Shown here: positions 1 through 8,287 of the stretch, one piece after another
Numbering within the stretch: position 1 is the stretch's first letter
How the letters are laid out: each line of letters opens with the position of its first letter
Assembly (NCBI GenBank): GCA_019637435.1
Contig: JAHBVO010000001.1
Location: 1,612,001 to 1,676,000 of the forward strand
Reading direction: 5' to 3'
Source: Candidatus Obscuribacterales bacterium
GTDB lineage: Bacteria > Cyanobacteriota > Vampirovibrionia > Obscuribacterales > Obscuribacteraceae
DNA length: 64,000 nucleotides
Program-made: the position numbers and the translations under genes
The notes under the pieces: model-generated
What the model saw: the letters and a program-made list of their open reading frames with translations, nothing else
What the model was told of the DNA's origin: nothing
Databases searched by the model: none

Positions 1-803
1 TCCCATTCTCGAACACGTTCTCCTCTATTTGCGTGAAGGCTTGCGACATCAACCATATCGAAGCAATAGCAAGTTGGACAAACGGGAGTGCAATTACCAC
101 AACTCAAGCAGCGATTTCCTAAGTCATCCCATACCTGACTGTTCCATTCCATATCCATGATTGCCGGCAAATTTTCGGACTCGAAGTGCGAACTAAAGGC
201 TTTATCGCGCGTTGTCCAAAAGTCTTTGAACGTTTGATCTTCTTGCGCTTCGGGGCGGGAGAAAAAGTCAGGCATCGATTCGATCAGGTTTAAACCATTC
301 GCTGAATGTATTTGTACGAAATACTTGTCCCCGATATCGGTTAAAAAAAGATCGTAGTCTGACGTCGGGGAATCGGTGCCCATGGATTTGCAGAAGCAGT
401 GTTTGTCGGGCATGCACGAAAGACCCACCAACATGGTAGCCTGGCGTCTGGCAATGTAATGCGGGTCTGGTGGTGATGCGGTATAGACTTTGTCCATTAT
501 CCCCAGACCTGCCAGATCGCAAGGATGAACTCCGAAGATGACTTGCTGTTGTGTCTCCGGTTTTACCTCGTGTATGCCGTTTTCATCATATGAGAGAATC
601 GGCTCATGCTGCTGGAAGAAGAACTTCTTCGGTGGCAGAATTGTTCTTAGCGCTTCAAAAGCAATCTGAGAGGGTGATTCGATCGATTTAAACGAGAACG
701 ATTTTTCTGATACACGAACGGGCGCGAAAACCTTTCCAAAGCTTTTTAACAAACAAAAGAATTGTTCAAATTGATCTTTTTTGAAGGTAGCGGTCCGTTC
801 CAT
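1..803 (-). CDS. [NiFe]-hydrogenase/sulfhydrogenase beta (iron-sulfur) subunit, C-terminus cut off
   Basis: Reading the minus strand from ATG at 803 gives 267 open codons that run off the window. The visible C-terminal part has CLSCGNCTPVCPTCYCFD, the double cysteine cluster of the 4Fe-4S subunit (HydB type) of group 3 bidirectional [NiFe]-hydrogenases and of the related anaerobic sulfite reductase A subunit. Earlier segments (FGVHPCDLAGL, VGLSC, CFCKSMG) also fit this family. It would carry electrons between the NiFe centre and an NAD(P)-binding partner in the cytoplasm. It starts 7 bp after hypB, so the two are one operon and the remaining hydrogenase subunits probably lie beyond position 1. 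Hydrogenase rather than sulfite reductase is inferred from hypB. Confidence 0.75.
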   Translation of the reverse strand, partial: MERTATFKKDQFEQFFCLLKSFGKVFAPVRVSEKSFSFKSIESPSQIAFEALRTILPPKKFFFQQHEPILSYDENGIHEVKPETQQQVIFGVHPCDLAGLGIMDKVYTASPPDPHYIARRQATMLVGLSCMPDKHCFCKSMGTDSPTSDYDLFLTDIGDKYFVQIHSANGLNLIESMPDFFSRPEAQEDQTFKDFWTTRDKAFSSHFESENLPAIMDMEWNSQVWDDLGNRCLSCGNCTPVCPTCYCFDMVDVASLHANRGERVREW

Positions 804-810
804 CTTAACC

Positions 811-1512
811 TCAGTGGCTGTGAGAATGTGCCGTCGCTTCTGCTGCTTTTAAACTCATGGCGCATTTGTCATTAAGCCACGAGCAAAAGCCTTCGATACC
901 TTCACCAGATTTCGCACTGACTTTGAATAGGTCAGCTTTGCTGTTTAAACTTGAAATTGCTTTATGTAGGCGATCGAAATCAAAATCCACCAATTCTGCT
1001 AGATCCATTTTTGTTATCACAACCGCGTCGCAGTTGCGAAAAATGACCGGATATTTCAGTGGTTTGTCGTCGCCCTCGGTAACGGATAGCAATACTATCC
1101 GGAGATGTTCGCCTAGTGGAAATTCAGCTGGGCAGACCAGGTTGCCGACGTTCTCTATAATGATGAGATCTCCAGCCGGTGATTTGTTTGAGTCTATTAG
1201 CCTGCTAATCATCTTTGCGTCAAGATGGCAGCTCCGACCAGTGCTGATCTGCACTGCGTTTATGCCTGCATCTCGAAGTCTCTGCGCGTCGATGTCCCCG
1301 ACCATATCACCTTCAATGACACCGATTGATCTTTCCGATCTCAGTTCGTTCGCGAGTTTTGATATAAGAGTAGTTTTGCCAGCTCCCGGTGCGCTCATTA
1401 AATTAACAGCAAATGCGCCTGCGTGTTCAAAGCTGTGCCGGTTGGCATGAGCGAGCTGATCGTTGTCTTCCAGAATGCGCTTTAGAAGATGTTCGTCTGT
1501 ACTGTCGTGCAT
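811..1512 (-). CDS. hypB: hydrogenase nickel incorporation GTPase HypB
   Basis: 233 residues. HypB is the GTPase that, with HypA, delivers nickel to the NiFe hydrogenase large subunit. Visible are the P-loop SAPGAGKTT, GRSCHLDAKM (the Cys-His metal site of the G domain), ENVGNLVCPAEFPLGEH and the NKMD-like ITKMDLAEL. A short C-terminal HSHSH tail could bind metal; the N-terminal histidine-rich stretch of some HypBs is absent. The frame is open up to 1572, but ATG at 1512 has GGAGGAG at the right distance and the protein family starts here. It is followed at 7 bp by the hydrogenase beta subunit. Family assignment is firm. Confidence 0.95.
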   Translation of the reverse strand: MHDSTDEHLLKRILEDNDQLAHANRHSFEHAGAFAVNLMSAPGAGKTTLISKLANELRSERSIGVIEGDMVGDIDAQRLRDAGINAVQISTGRSCHLDAKMISRLIDSNKSPAGDLIIIENVGNLVCPAEFPLGEHLRIVLLSVTEGDDKPLKYPVIFRNCDAVVITKMDLAELVDFDFDRLHKAISSLNSKADLFKVSAKSGEGIEGFCSWLNDKCAMSLKAAEATAHSHSH

Positions 1513-1634
1513 AGAATGCTCCTCCTGCCGACCCATTGATAGAGTACCCGAAATTCCGCAAGTTCTAATCATCCGGTTGGGCTATTTAGAAGCGCGCAAA
1601 AGGTGACTTCACTAACTCATCCTCGGTTTCAGTT

Positions 1635-1667
1635 TTCACAGGACAATAGTTTCTTCACAGGACAATA
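1635..1667 (-). promoter_or_regulatory. 19-bp-spaced direct repeat upstream of hypB
   Basis: TTCACAGGACAATA occurs twice, at 1635-1648 and 1654-1667, exactly 19 bp apart and about 125-155 bp upstream of the hypB start. Phased direct repeats in this position often bind an activator. No known regulator consensus was recognised, so a regulatory role is inference. Confidence 0.4.
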
Positions 1668-1754
1668 ATTTCAAATCCTTAGCGGAACGGTGGCCGCTTG
1701 TGAAATTCTGAAGTTAGTAAAAACGAGAGGCTAGTGGTACTAACTGCGGTACCA

Positions 1755-1786
1755 ACAAAAAATAGACGCCGGTTTAACCGGCGTCT
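1755..1786 (-). terminator. intrinsic terminator-like hairpin, minus strand
   Basis: A 10-bp perfect stem AGACGCCGGT/ACCGGCGTCT with a 3-nt loop (1764-1786) is followed on the minus strand by a run of six T (1757-1762). There is no minus-strand gene immediately to the right, so it may end an unannotated small RNA or read-through transcript. Confidence 0.6.
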
Positions 1787-2074
1787 TCAGGCTCTGAGTT
1801 TCCTCTGGTGCCTGCTGCCCTTGGAATTCCGCTGTGGCTTCTTTCCTTGGGTTTCTCTTTGCTTATATAATGACAGTTTTAATCCCAAAAGCAATCATGC
1901 CTGATGATGATTCTTGCTCGTCCTTTGGGATGAATTCGACTCAATTTTTCGAATTTCCGGATGCCGCGTCACGCTCTGAAGTTCAGCTCTGCACTTCATC
2001 CGTGCGGCTGATGCAGGAAACACGGCTCAGGTGAGAGACTTGTCACAGTTCAACTCGCTCGCAGGTGCTCAGCC

Positions 2075-2650
2075 ATGAAAGAAAAGTCGAAGAAAAGAAT
2101 TCACGCATATAAGGTTCTGGTGGCTGCCCACGATCAGCTGTTCGGACGTGCATTACTTCAGTTTATCGAGAGCCATCAATGGCCGGCTAACACCCAGTTC
2201 CATGTCCTTCATGTGATCGAAGACAATCCATTGAAGAAACCGCTTCTTCTGCCGCAGGATGTTTTGGATGACCTTACGGAAGAAGAAGAGCTAGCGGGTA
2301 TGGATGTTTTGAACTTCATGGCTCGTCAGATCTATTCTTCTCTTAGCAACGTCCGCGTGGCAAGGCACTTAGTCAGAGGTGATGCAGCTCATGAAATTTT
2401 GAAGTTTGCCAAAGATTTGCCAGCCAATATGATCTGCTTAGGCTCCCATGGACGGGCTGGATTCGAGCGCCTTATGCTTGGAAGTGTTGCCACCGCAGTG
2501 GTCGCACACGCTCCTTGTTCAACCGTGGTGTTGCGATTGTCTAAAGCGCAGAAAACGGAGTTCGCTCAGTTCGAGTTCGATGAAGCGGATATACCCGAGC
2601 GCATGAGGGAGGAGATGGAGATTCAAGTTGAGCATTCGGCCCGCAAGTAG
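2075..2650 (+). CDS. universal stress protein (UspA family)
   Basis: 191 residues with one Usp domain: beta-1 YKVLVAAHDQLFG near residue 12 and the nucleotide-binding signature GSHGRAGFERLMLGS (G-2x-G-9x-G-S) near residue 128, ending with APCSTVVLR. This signature marks ATP-binding Usp proteins, which act in the cytoplasm during energy or oxygen stress. The C-terminus has an extra acidic tail of about 40 residues. The start lacks a strong Shine-Dalgarno site. It lies 24 bp before a second usp gene and forms an operon with it. Six such genes occur in the first 20 kb. Confidence 0.9.
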   Translation: MKEKSKKRIHAYKVLVAAHDQLFGRALLQFIESHQWPANTQFHVLHVIEDNPLKKPLLLPQDVLDDLTEEEELAGMDVLNFMARQIYSSLSNVRVARHLVRGDAAHEILKFAKDLPANMICLGSHGRAGFERLMLGSVATAVVAHAPCSTVVLRLSKAQKTEFAQFEFDEADIPERMREEMEIQVEHSARK

Positions 2651-2674
2651 ATATAGATACGACTAGGAGAGAAA

Positions 2675-3157
2675 ATGATGAAGGTTATTGTAGCTCTTGA
2701 TGATTCGCCTCATTCTCGGGATGTTATTTCTGCTGTTACCAGGCGCGCGTGGCCTGAATTTACGCAATTCAGAATATTAACGGTCGTCGAGCCAATTCAA
2801 AATTTTGACGACTTGGATGTTACCGGATCTGATTTCAAAACGCAGCGAGAAAAGGCTGCCGACAAATTCTGCGGTTCGATTCGAGAGCAGCTCGAGGCAT
2901 CTGTTCCGGGAGCGATTGTGCACTATGAAGTGAAACACGGCACTCCAGCAGGTGAAATAATCAACGCGGCCGTGGAGTGGCCGGCAGAACTGATTATTCT
3001 TGGTGCTCACGGGCAGCGAGGATGTCCTACTAACTTAATGGGAAGCGTTTCTCGTGCAGTCGCTCACCATGCTCCATGTTCAGTCGAGATCGTGCGCTCT
3101 AAAACATCTGCAAAAAGCAAGTCAAAGGAAAAAGCTGGTGCCAGTGTTGATTGCTAA
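2675..3157 (+). CDS. universal stress protein (UspA family)
   Basis: 160 residues, Usp domain from KVIVALDDSPHS to GAHGQRGCPTNLMGSVSRAVAHHAPCSVEIVR, so the ATP-binding G-2x-G-9x-G-S motif is intact. The start has AGGAGA 4-10 nt upstream. It follows the previous usp gene in the same operon and is ended by a clear hairpin terminator. The tail is lysine-rich. Specific stress signal unknown. Confidence 0.9.
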   Translation: MMKVIVALDDSPHSRDVISAVTRRAWPEFTQFRILTVVEPIQNFDDLDVTGSDFKTQREKAADKFCGSIREQLEASVPGAIVHYEVKHGTPAGEIINAAVEWPAELIILGAHGQRGCPTNLMGSVSRAVAHHAPCSVEIVRSKTSAKSKSKEKAGASVDC

Positions 3158-3199
3158 ACCAGCGAGCTAATCTTACAAAAAGGCGCAATGCTCTTAGAT

Positions 3200-3233
3200 C
3201 GCGTCACTGGCTGTTGTCAGTGGCGCGTTTTTA
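3200..3233 (+). terminator. intrinsic terminator of the usp pair
   Basis: Stem CGCGTCACTG/CAGTGGCGCG (one G-U pair) with an 8-nt loop, followed by TTTTTA, 43 bp after the stop codon. Confidence 0.8.
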
Positions 3234-3239
3234 TGTCCA

Positions 3240-4655
3240 TCATCTATTGGCGAAGGCTTTCTCGTCCAGAACCAACGAATCGGCCATTCTCGGGACATCC
3301 GGGTGTAGCGCAAATTTCTCTCGAATTTTTTCAGATAAAAGGTTAAGCGCATGGCTCTCTCCATGATTCAATATGACCAGAGGTTTTGAATCAGCCATCG
3401 GCGCAAGCCATCGCAACAAGTCGGATTGACCGGCATGCGCGCTGAAGCCACCCAAAGATGCGATTCTCGCGCCGACGGAGATTGTGTCTCCCATAATCTT
3501 GACCTTTTTCGCTCCTTCGACGAGAAGCCTTCCTAAAGATCCTTTGGCCTGATATCCAACGATGATTACGTAGCAGTTTTGCTTCCAGAGGTTATGTTTC
3601 AAGTGGTGAACGATTCGACCTGCGTTACACATTCCAGCCCCGGCAATTATTATGCATGGCCCATCGATTGCGTTCAACGCTTGCGATTGCTCCGCCGTTT
3701 CGCAGAGCTGCAAAGTTGATAGGTCCTTTCGCAGTTGACCGCTACTCAGGAGCTCAGATATTTCAGGGTCCATTAGTTCCGCAAAGTCCAGATAGATCTT
3801 AGTAGCGGCGATAGCCATCGGACTATCCAGGTAGATAGGGATTGGTTCCACAATGCCATTGCGAAACATCTCTGCAAGGTGATAGAGAATGCTCTGGGTT
3901 CTGCCTACCGCGAAAGAAGGTATCAAGATCTTGCTTCGTGTTCGAATCGCTTCCTTGATGATCGATTCAAATTCTGATACCGTATCTGATACTGTGCGAT
4001 GGTCTCTATCTCCGTATGTAGATTCCATGATCACGGCATCAGCGTTATTGATTACGGCTGGGTCGCGCATCAGTGGAACGTCGAATTGTCCCAAATCGCC
4101 GGAGAAAACCAATTTCTTTTGGGTTCCATTAACGTTTGCAGTAACAGTGATGGAGGCGGAACCAAGGATGTGACCGGCCTCGTAGTAACGCACATTCAAT
4201 TCATCTTTAATCGAAAAATCTGCCCCCAGCTCGACTGGGTGGAAATGAGAAAAAACCTGCTCGACATCGTGCATGTTGAAGAGTGGTTTTAAGCCTCTGA
4301 GACCGGCTCTTGCTCGTTTTCGATTGAGTCTTCCTACTTCATTCTCCTGGATGTTTGCTGCATCGGCTAGAATTATTTTTGCTATCTCGATCGTGCCTTT
4401 GGTTGCGTAGATGGGACCGCGGAAACCGCTCCTCATCAATAGCGGTAGTCTGCCGCAATGATCCAGGTGCCCGTGAGTGAGGAGCACCGCATCCAGTGTC
4501 TTTGCTCCAAGGTGAGGGGGGATATTGTTTTTCCGATCGAGATGATCGCGACCCTGGAACATTCCGCAATCCACCAGTATTCTACTTCGACCATGCTCGA
4601 GAAGGTTACAGGAGCCCGTCACTTCATTTGCAGCACCATACAGTGTTAGCTTCAT
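3240..4655 (-). CDS. MBL-fold/beta-CASP metallo-hydrolase (RNA exonuclease family)
   Basis: 471 residues. The metallo-beta-lactamase core begins at residue 1 and has the zinc motif THGHLDHCG, then YEAGHILGSAS, FSGDLG and the beta-CASP region (PSFAVGRTQ, then GAGMCNAGRI), ending with an RMMBL-like part (GFSAHAGQSDLLRWL). This is the layout of COG1236 proteins, relatives of CPSF-73 and RNase J that cut or trim RNA. Such genes often sit in stress or hypoxia clusters with usp genes, as here. It is convergent with the usp pair, separated by a terminator. Substrate unknown. Confidence 0.88.
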   Translation of the reverse strand: MKLTLYGAANEVTGSCNLLEHGRSRILVDCGMFQGRDHLDRKNNIPPHLGAKTLDAVLLTHGHLDHCGRLPLLMRSGFRGPIYATKGTIEIAKIILADAANIQENEVGRLNRKRARAGLRGLKPLFNMHDVEQVFSHFHPVELGADFSIKDELNVRYYEAGHILGSASITVTANVNGTQKKLVFSGDLGQFDVPLMRDPAVINNADAVIMESTYGDRDHRTVSDTVSEFESIIKEAIRTRSKILIPSFAVGRTQSILYHLAEMFRNGIVEPIPIYLDSPMAIAATKIYLDFAELMDPEISELLSSGQLRKDLSTLQLCETAEQSQALNAIDGPCIIIAGAGMCNAGRIVHHLKHNLWKQNCYVIIVGYQAKGSLGRLLVEGAKKVKIMGDTISVGARIASLGGFSAHAGQSDLLRWLAPMADSKPLVILNHGESHALNLLSEKIREKFALHPDVPRMADSLVLDEKAFANR

Positions 4656-4905
4656 CTAGACCTCTGCATCATATTCGGTACCAACCTTGTTAAAGACTTG
4701 AGGCATAACGCTCTCGAACATAGTTTCGCCTACTATAAGTTTACCCCGTTCGGCCTTCGAAAACATCAATCCATGGAGTTATCCATCAGGATCGGTTTCT
4801 TCATACAAATGGATGAGGCGCTGATTCGTTAAATCCCTCACAATATATCCAGACGACTGCTGAAACCTTGAGTGCGTTTTTGGCTCGCTGGAGCGTTTTA
4901 TTAGA

Positions 4906-5517
4906 ATGACCGAAAGTCCATTAATCAGTCGAAGCATTGACGTTGACTATTCTTCGGTGGCGATAGCCAGAGATGGTCGACAAATTATTGTTAGAGCGAT
5001 CCGTCCGGACGATAAAGTTATTTTCGAAGATGAACTCCGGCATCTCAGTCCCGAATCAAGGTATTTTAGATTCTTTACACCGAAAACTGAGCTAACGGCA
5101 AAGGAATTGAAGTACTTTTCGGAGCTGGATTTTGTCAATCATGTTGGACTTATCGCACTGATCCAGGAGAACGACACTTTTGTAGCGGCTGGAACAGGAC
5201 GATACATTGTTTGCGCGGGTAATGGAAAAGGACCGAGCGCAGAAGTCGCCTTTGAAGTGAAAGAGGAATTTCAGAATCTTGGCATTGCGACTATCCTGCT
5301 TCGCGAACTAACCTGCATCGCTTCTAAATCCGGTATCAAACAGCTCGTGGCATTTGTCCTCAACACAAATTCTAAGATGCTCTCAGTGTTACGCAAGTTT
5401 CACTGGAAGTATCAAAGCCACGGCGGTTCCGCCGGAGTCATAACTCTCAGCAAAGAGCTGAGCAACGCTGAGTCGGGTGATATCCGGACTTCCTCACAAA
5501 ACCATTCCGAAGGATGA
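4906..5517 (+). CDS. GNAT-family N-acetyltransferase (Pat-like domain)
   Basis: 203 residues. The segment IIVRAIRPDDKVIFEDELRH then SPESRYFRFF is typical of GNAT domains in protein lysine acetyltransferases of the Pat/YfiQ type. The acetyl-CoA loop is represented by VKEEFQNLGIATILLRELT. Here the domain stands alone, without the acyl-CoA synthetase-like half of full-length Pat. It may acetylate metabolic enzymes, but the target is unknown. The start is ATG with weak ribosome-binding context. The 250 bp upstream hold no gene. Confidence 0.8.
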   Translation: MTESPLISRSIDVDYSSVAIARDGRQIIVRAIRPDDKVIFEDELRHLSPESRYFRFFTPKTELTAKELKYFSELDFVNHVGLIALIQENDTFVAAGTGRYIVCAGNGKGPSAEVAFEVKEEFQNLGIATILLRELTCIASKSGIKQLVAFVLNTNSKMLSVLRKFHWKYQSHGGSAGVITLSKELSNAESGDIRTSSQNHSEG

Positions 5518-5611
5518 GGCGAGCCAGTTTCGCCGCCTCCATACTAATAAAAACGCATCGAGTCGCTGATTGGGGAGACCAATCTTAATTTTCAAAAGAG
5601 GAAAAACTGAA

Positions 5612-6280
5612 ATGCAAGTCAATTCAAACTTGAAAAATCGAATGGACGCGGTATGGATTCCTGCCGGCGGTGTCACACTCCGAGGAGATTTATGCGTTCC
5701 TCCGCATGCTAGCGGAATAGTTGTTTTTGCTCATGGCAGTGGTAGCAGCAGGCTGAGTCCGCGAAACCAATATGTTGCCAGAGAGCTTGAAGAGGCAAAT
5801 GTCGCCACGCTGCTGCTCGATTTAATGACAGAAGACGAAGAGCGCGACGATATGGATACCGGTCATCTTCGGTTCGATATCGCTATGCTTGGCGACAGAT
5901 TGGTGGATGTCATCGATTGGTTGACGGTCGACGAGCGCACGTCCGGTTTAAACATCGGACTCTTCGGTGCAAGTACTGGCGCTGCAGCTGCTATACATGC
6001 GGCGAATAGAAGAAGCAAGTGGGTCAGAGCTATTGTCTCTCGGGGCGGCAGACCAGACCTGGCTGGCCTGGAGGTGAGCGAGCTGACAACCCCTATTTTG
6101 CTTGTGGTTGGAATGGACGACCGGGACGTTTTGAAGCTGAACAAAAAGGTAATGAATGTGTTGACGTGTCCTAAGCAAATGACATTGATTGAAAACGCGA
6201 CGCACCTGTTTGAAGAGCCTGGCGCCTTGACTCAAGTCACAGAGGCTGCGAAAAGTTGGTTCTTGCATCATCTTACTTAA
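5612..6280 (+). CDS. alpha/beta-hydrolase (dienelactone-hydrolase-like)
   Basis: 222 residues. Catalytic features are intact: oxyanion segment FAHGSGSS, nucleophile elbow GASTG (Ser), acid in GMDDRD and His in NATHLFEE. The frame is open from 5570, but ATG at 5612 has GAGG upstream and gives the usual family length. Small hydrolases of this type are common in usp/Hsp20 stress clusters; substrate unknown. A paralogue of identical length lies at 20766-21434 but has lost the catalytic serine. A terminator hairpin follows. Confidence 0.85.
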   Translation: MQVNSNLKNRMDAVWIPAGGVTLRGDLCVPPHASGIVVFAHGSGSSRLSPRNQYVARELEEANVATLLLDLMTEDEERDDMDTGHLRFDIAMLGDRLVDVIDWLTVDERTSGLNIGLFGASTGAAAAIHAANRRSKWVRAIVSRGGRPDLAGLEVSELTTPILLVVGMDDRDVLKLNKKVMNVLTCPKQMTLIENATHLFEEPGALTQVTEAAKSWFLHHLT

Positions 6281-6334
6281 TGTCACTGTTTGGAAGGAAA
6301 CCTGGTGCCGTATACGGTGCCAGGCTACAAATTG

Positions 6335-6371
6335 ACGAGCAGTTCGACAGGTCGTACTGCTCGTTTTCGTT
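6335..6371 (+). terminator. intrinsic terminator after the alpha/beta-hydrolase
   Basis: Nine-bp perfect stem ACGAGCAGT/ACTGCTCGT (6335-6343, 6356-6364), then TTTCGTTT. A separate palindrome with G-U pairs lies just before it at 6301-6324. Confidence 0.75.
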
Positions 6372-6446
6372 TCCACTTCTAATTAAGCTGACGGGTGTTG
6401 CAGCCACCGACTCTTAAACAAGCCTCTCATTAAGCGCGGAGACCCA

Positions 6447-7367
6447 CTAGGTGAGGCTTGTCTTGCAGGCAAAATCTGGGAACCTTCCGGGTTCGTTATA
6501 CTTCCGTGGAACTGGTACTGCCGGTTTCACATTCTTTTGCTTTGCAGGTGTTTTATGCTCTTTGATTTCAGCAGCCGGGGGACGATCGTCCGGACGCAGC
6601 CGCTCTCGTACTTCTTCAAGCCGGTCTTGCATCTCCTGGGTCAGTGAATGATGACTGCCAAGAGAAAATTCGAAGGCTTCCAGTGCCTTTTGAAAGTACT
6701 CGGAAGCTAACTTCAACTTATCGAAGTGCTCATAGTAGTCGCCTAAATTTGAAGCTGTAAAAGCGTAGAACAGGCTTTTGACGCCCTGGCTCTTACTGAA
6801 GGCATCTAGCGATTGTTTGTAGTGAATTTCCGCTGCCTCGAACTTCCCCAGTTTCAACTCCGCATAGGCGAGGTTGTTGAGTGCAACACCGGCGTCAACG
6901 CTATACTCTCCATTCGCTTTCTTTACGAGCGGTAGCGCAAGGTTTAAATAACTCAGCGCTTTTTGATAGTTCTCTCTGGCTCCGTAAATCTCAGCCAGCT
7001 GAACGTAAATCTGCGCATAGGTTTCTTGCGGAAACTGATACCCTTTCAATATCTGGAGGTGAACCTTGAGCACCTTCTCCTTTGAGTCATTGTCACCGGT
7101 TTCTTCGAAGAGTCTTTCCAGAAGGCTGATAGTCGTTAAAGCCCTCACTGGGTCGTTGCCGATTTGATCGAGGCACTTCATGAGGTCTCTATGTGCATCT
7201 TTGTAGAGTTTCTGGTCGAGCTCCTTGGATGCGGAGTAAAAATTGTGGAGCCACTGATTGTCGAGCGGTTTGCCTACGCTGGCAACGCTGCTACTCGTGC
7301 ACGTAATGCAAAGTGCGACGGATAGAATAATCGTGTTCCTTAATCTGCGGCCGCTCGGCAATTTCAT
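6447..7367 (-). CDS. secreted tetratricopeptide-repeat protein
   Basis: 306 residues. A signal peptide is likely (RRLRNTIILSVALCITCTSSSVASV). The middle has TPR units, for example NYQKALSYLNLALPLVKKANG, KFEAAEIHYKQSLDAFSKSQG and KLASEYFQKALEAFEFSLG, of the roughly 42-residue kinesin-light-chain-like type. The C-terminal 60 residues are charged and proline-rich. TPRs mediate protein contacts in the periplasm or at the surface; no partner can be named. The gene ends inside a hairpin (acaagcctc/gaggcttgt, 6418-6461) that may serve as terminator. Confidence 0.75.
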   Translation of the reverse strand: MKLPSGRRLRNTIILSVALCITCTSSSVASVGKPLDNQWLHNFYSASKELDQKLYKDAHRDLMKCLDQIGNDPVRALTTISLLERLFEETGDNDSKEKVLKVHLQILKGYQFPQETYAQIYVQLAEIYGARENYQKALSYLNLALPLVKKANGEYSVDAGVALNNLAYAELKLGKFEAAEIHYKQSLDAFSKSQGVKSLFYAFTASNLGDYYEHFDKLKLASEYFQKALEAFEFSLGSHHSLTQEMQDRLEEVRERLRPDDRPPAAEIKEHKTPAKQKNVKPAVPVPRKYNEPGRFPDFACKTSLT

Positions 7368-7427
7368 TTGTGAACCCTTCTGATTTTGTGATTATGACTG
7401 CGTTGTAGACTTCACGAATCGGCTGGA

Positions 7428-7479
7428 AGGATGAGTCTATTTAGCTATTGTTTCTGACTATCCATCTAACGATCATCCT
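7428..7479. promoter_or_regulatory. inverted pair of AGGATGA motifs between divergent genes
   Basis: AGGATGA at 7428-7434 and TCATCCT at 7473-7479 face each other between the TPR gene (minus) and the phosphoribosyltransferase gene (plus). The same heptamer is found upstream of hypB (1617), Hsp20 (20550 and 20572) and the hibernation factor gene (23531). A shared operator is a hypothesis. Confidence 0.35.
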
Positions 7480-7568
7480 TAAGAGTGGTTCGGTTTTATT
7501 CCTAAATTGCTTGAATTAGATTATGGCGCTCGCTAGTGTCGCAACCTCGAAAACGGGAAGGAGCGGAG

Positions 7569-8285
7569 ATGAAATTTCTGGACAGAGCCACAGCAGGACG
7601 ACGGCTAGCCAAGGTCGTATCTGAACGCAAAAAGACATTCCCTAGTGGGCCGGATGGCAGTGGTGAAATTATCGTCGTGGGTCTTCCCCGTGGAGGTGTT
7701 CCCGTAGCGTTTGAGGTTGCCAAAAGTTTGAATTGTCCACTGGAAATCATCACTTCAAAAAAATTGTCATATCCGGGTCAGCCTGAATATGCCATCGGTG
7801 CTGTCTCGTCTGATGGCTTCGTCGTTTTGAATCCAAACATTCCTCAGACCTCCGACTGGCAAGACTACGTTGATGAAGAGCGCACGCGATTACGCAAGGA
7901 GACTCTCGCAAAAGAGGAGAGACTGTATCGTCTTGCCGGACGCGAGCGCTGCACCAAATATGATGGCAAATGCGTAATTATTGTCGACGACGGTATCGCT
8001 ACAGGAATGACAGCTATTGCTGCGATTGAAACTGCTAGAGCAAGAGGTGCTGCTGCGGTATACCTGGCGGCTCCGGTGATCTGCCGCGAAAGTTTCTTCG
8101 AACTCAACGAACACTGTAATGGCTTGATTGCCTGTGAAGTTCCTGAGGTGTTTGAATCCGTAGGTTACTACTACGTGAACTTTCAACAGACCCTGGATGA
8201 TGAGGTAGTTGAGGCTTTGCGAGAAAAATTACCGCCGGTGCAGAATCATGCGGTCCGCGAAAGCTCGGTCAACTCTATCGGCTAA
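7569..8285 (+). CDS. phosphoribosyltransferase-domain protein
   Basis: 238 residues. The type I PRTase fold is shown by the PRPP-binding loop VIIVDDGIATGMTAIAAIE around residue 137 and the early VVGLPRGGVPVAFEVA. This subgroup (COG1926) is found next to usp, Hsp20 and dienelactone-hydrolase genes in many stress islands, but its substrate is not established. ATG at 7569 with GGAGCGGAG upstream is preferred over the upstream in-frame ATG at 7536. The next gene starts 2 bp after its stop, so they are co-transcribed. Confidence 0.88.
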   Translation: MKFLDRATAGRRLAKVVSERKKTFPSGPDGSGEIIVVGLPRGGVPVAFEVAKSLNCPLEIITSKKLSYPGQPEYAIGAVSSDGFVVLNPNIPQTSDWQDYVDEERTRLRKETLAKEERLYRLAGRERCTKYDGKCVIIVDDGIATGMTAIAAIETARARGAAAVYLAAPVICRESFFELNEHCNGLIACEVPEVFESVGYYYVNFQQTLDDEVVEALREKLPPVQNHAVRESSVNSIG

Positions 8286-8287
8286 CT

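Larger units (their letters stand above)
1513..2074. other. intergenic region upstream of hypB and the first stress-protein gene
   Basis: About 560 bp without a gene I believe. It holds a direct repeat (1635-1667), a perfect hairpin (1764-1786), an inverted repeat agttagta/tactaact (1712-1719 and 1738-1745) and one TCATCCT motif at 1617-1623 that recurs upstream of other stress genes in the first 24 kb. An open 66-codon frame at 1834-2034 has no Shine-Dalgarno site and no recognisable domain. Confidence 0.6.

Noticed and set aside
1834..2034. 66-codon plus-strand ORF upstream of the first usp gene
   Set aside because: No Shine-Dalgarno site, no recognisable domain, composition like non-coding DNA.
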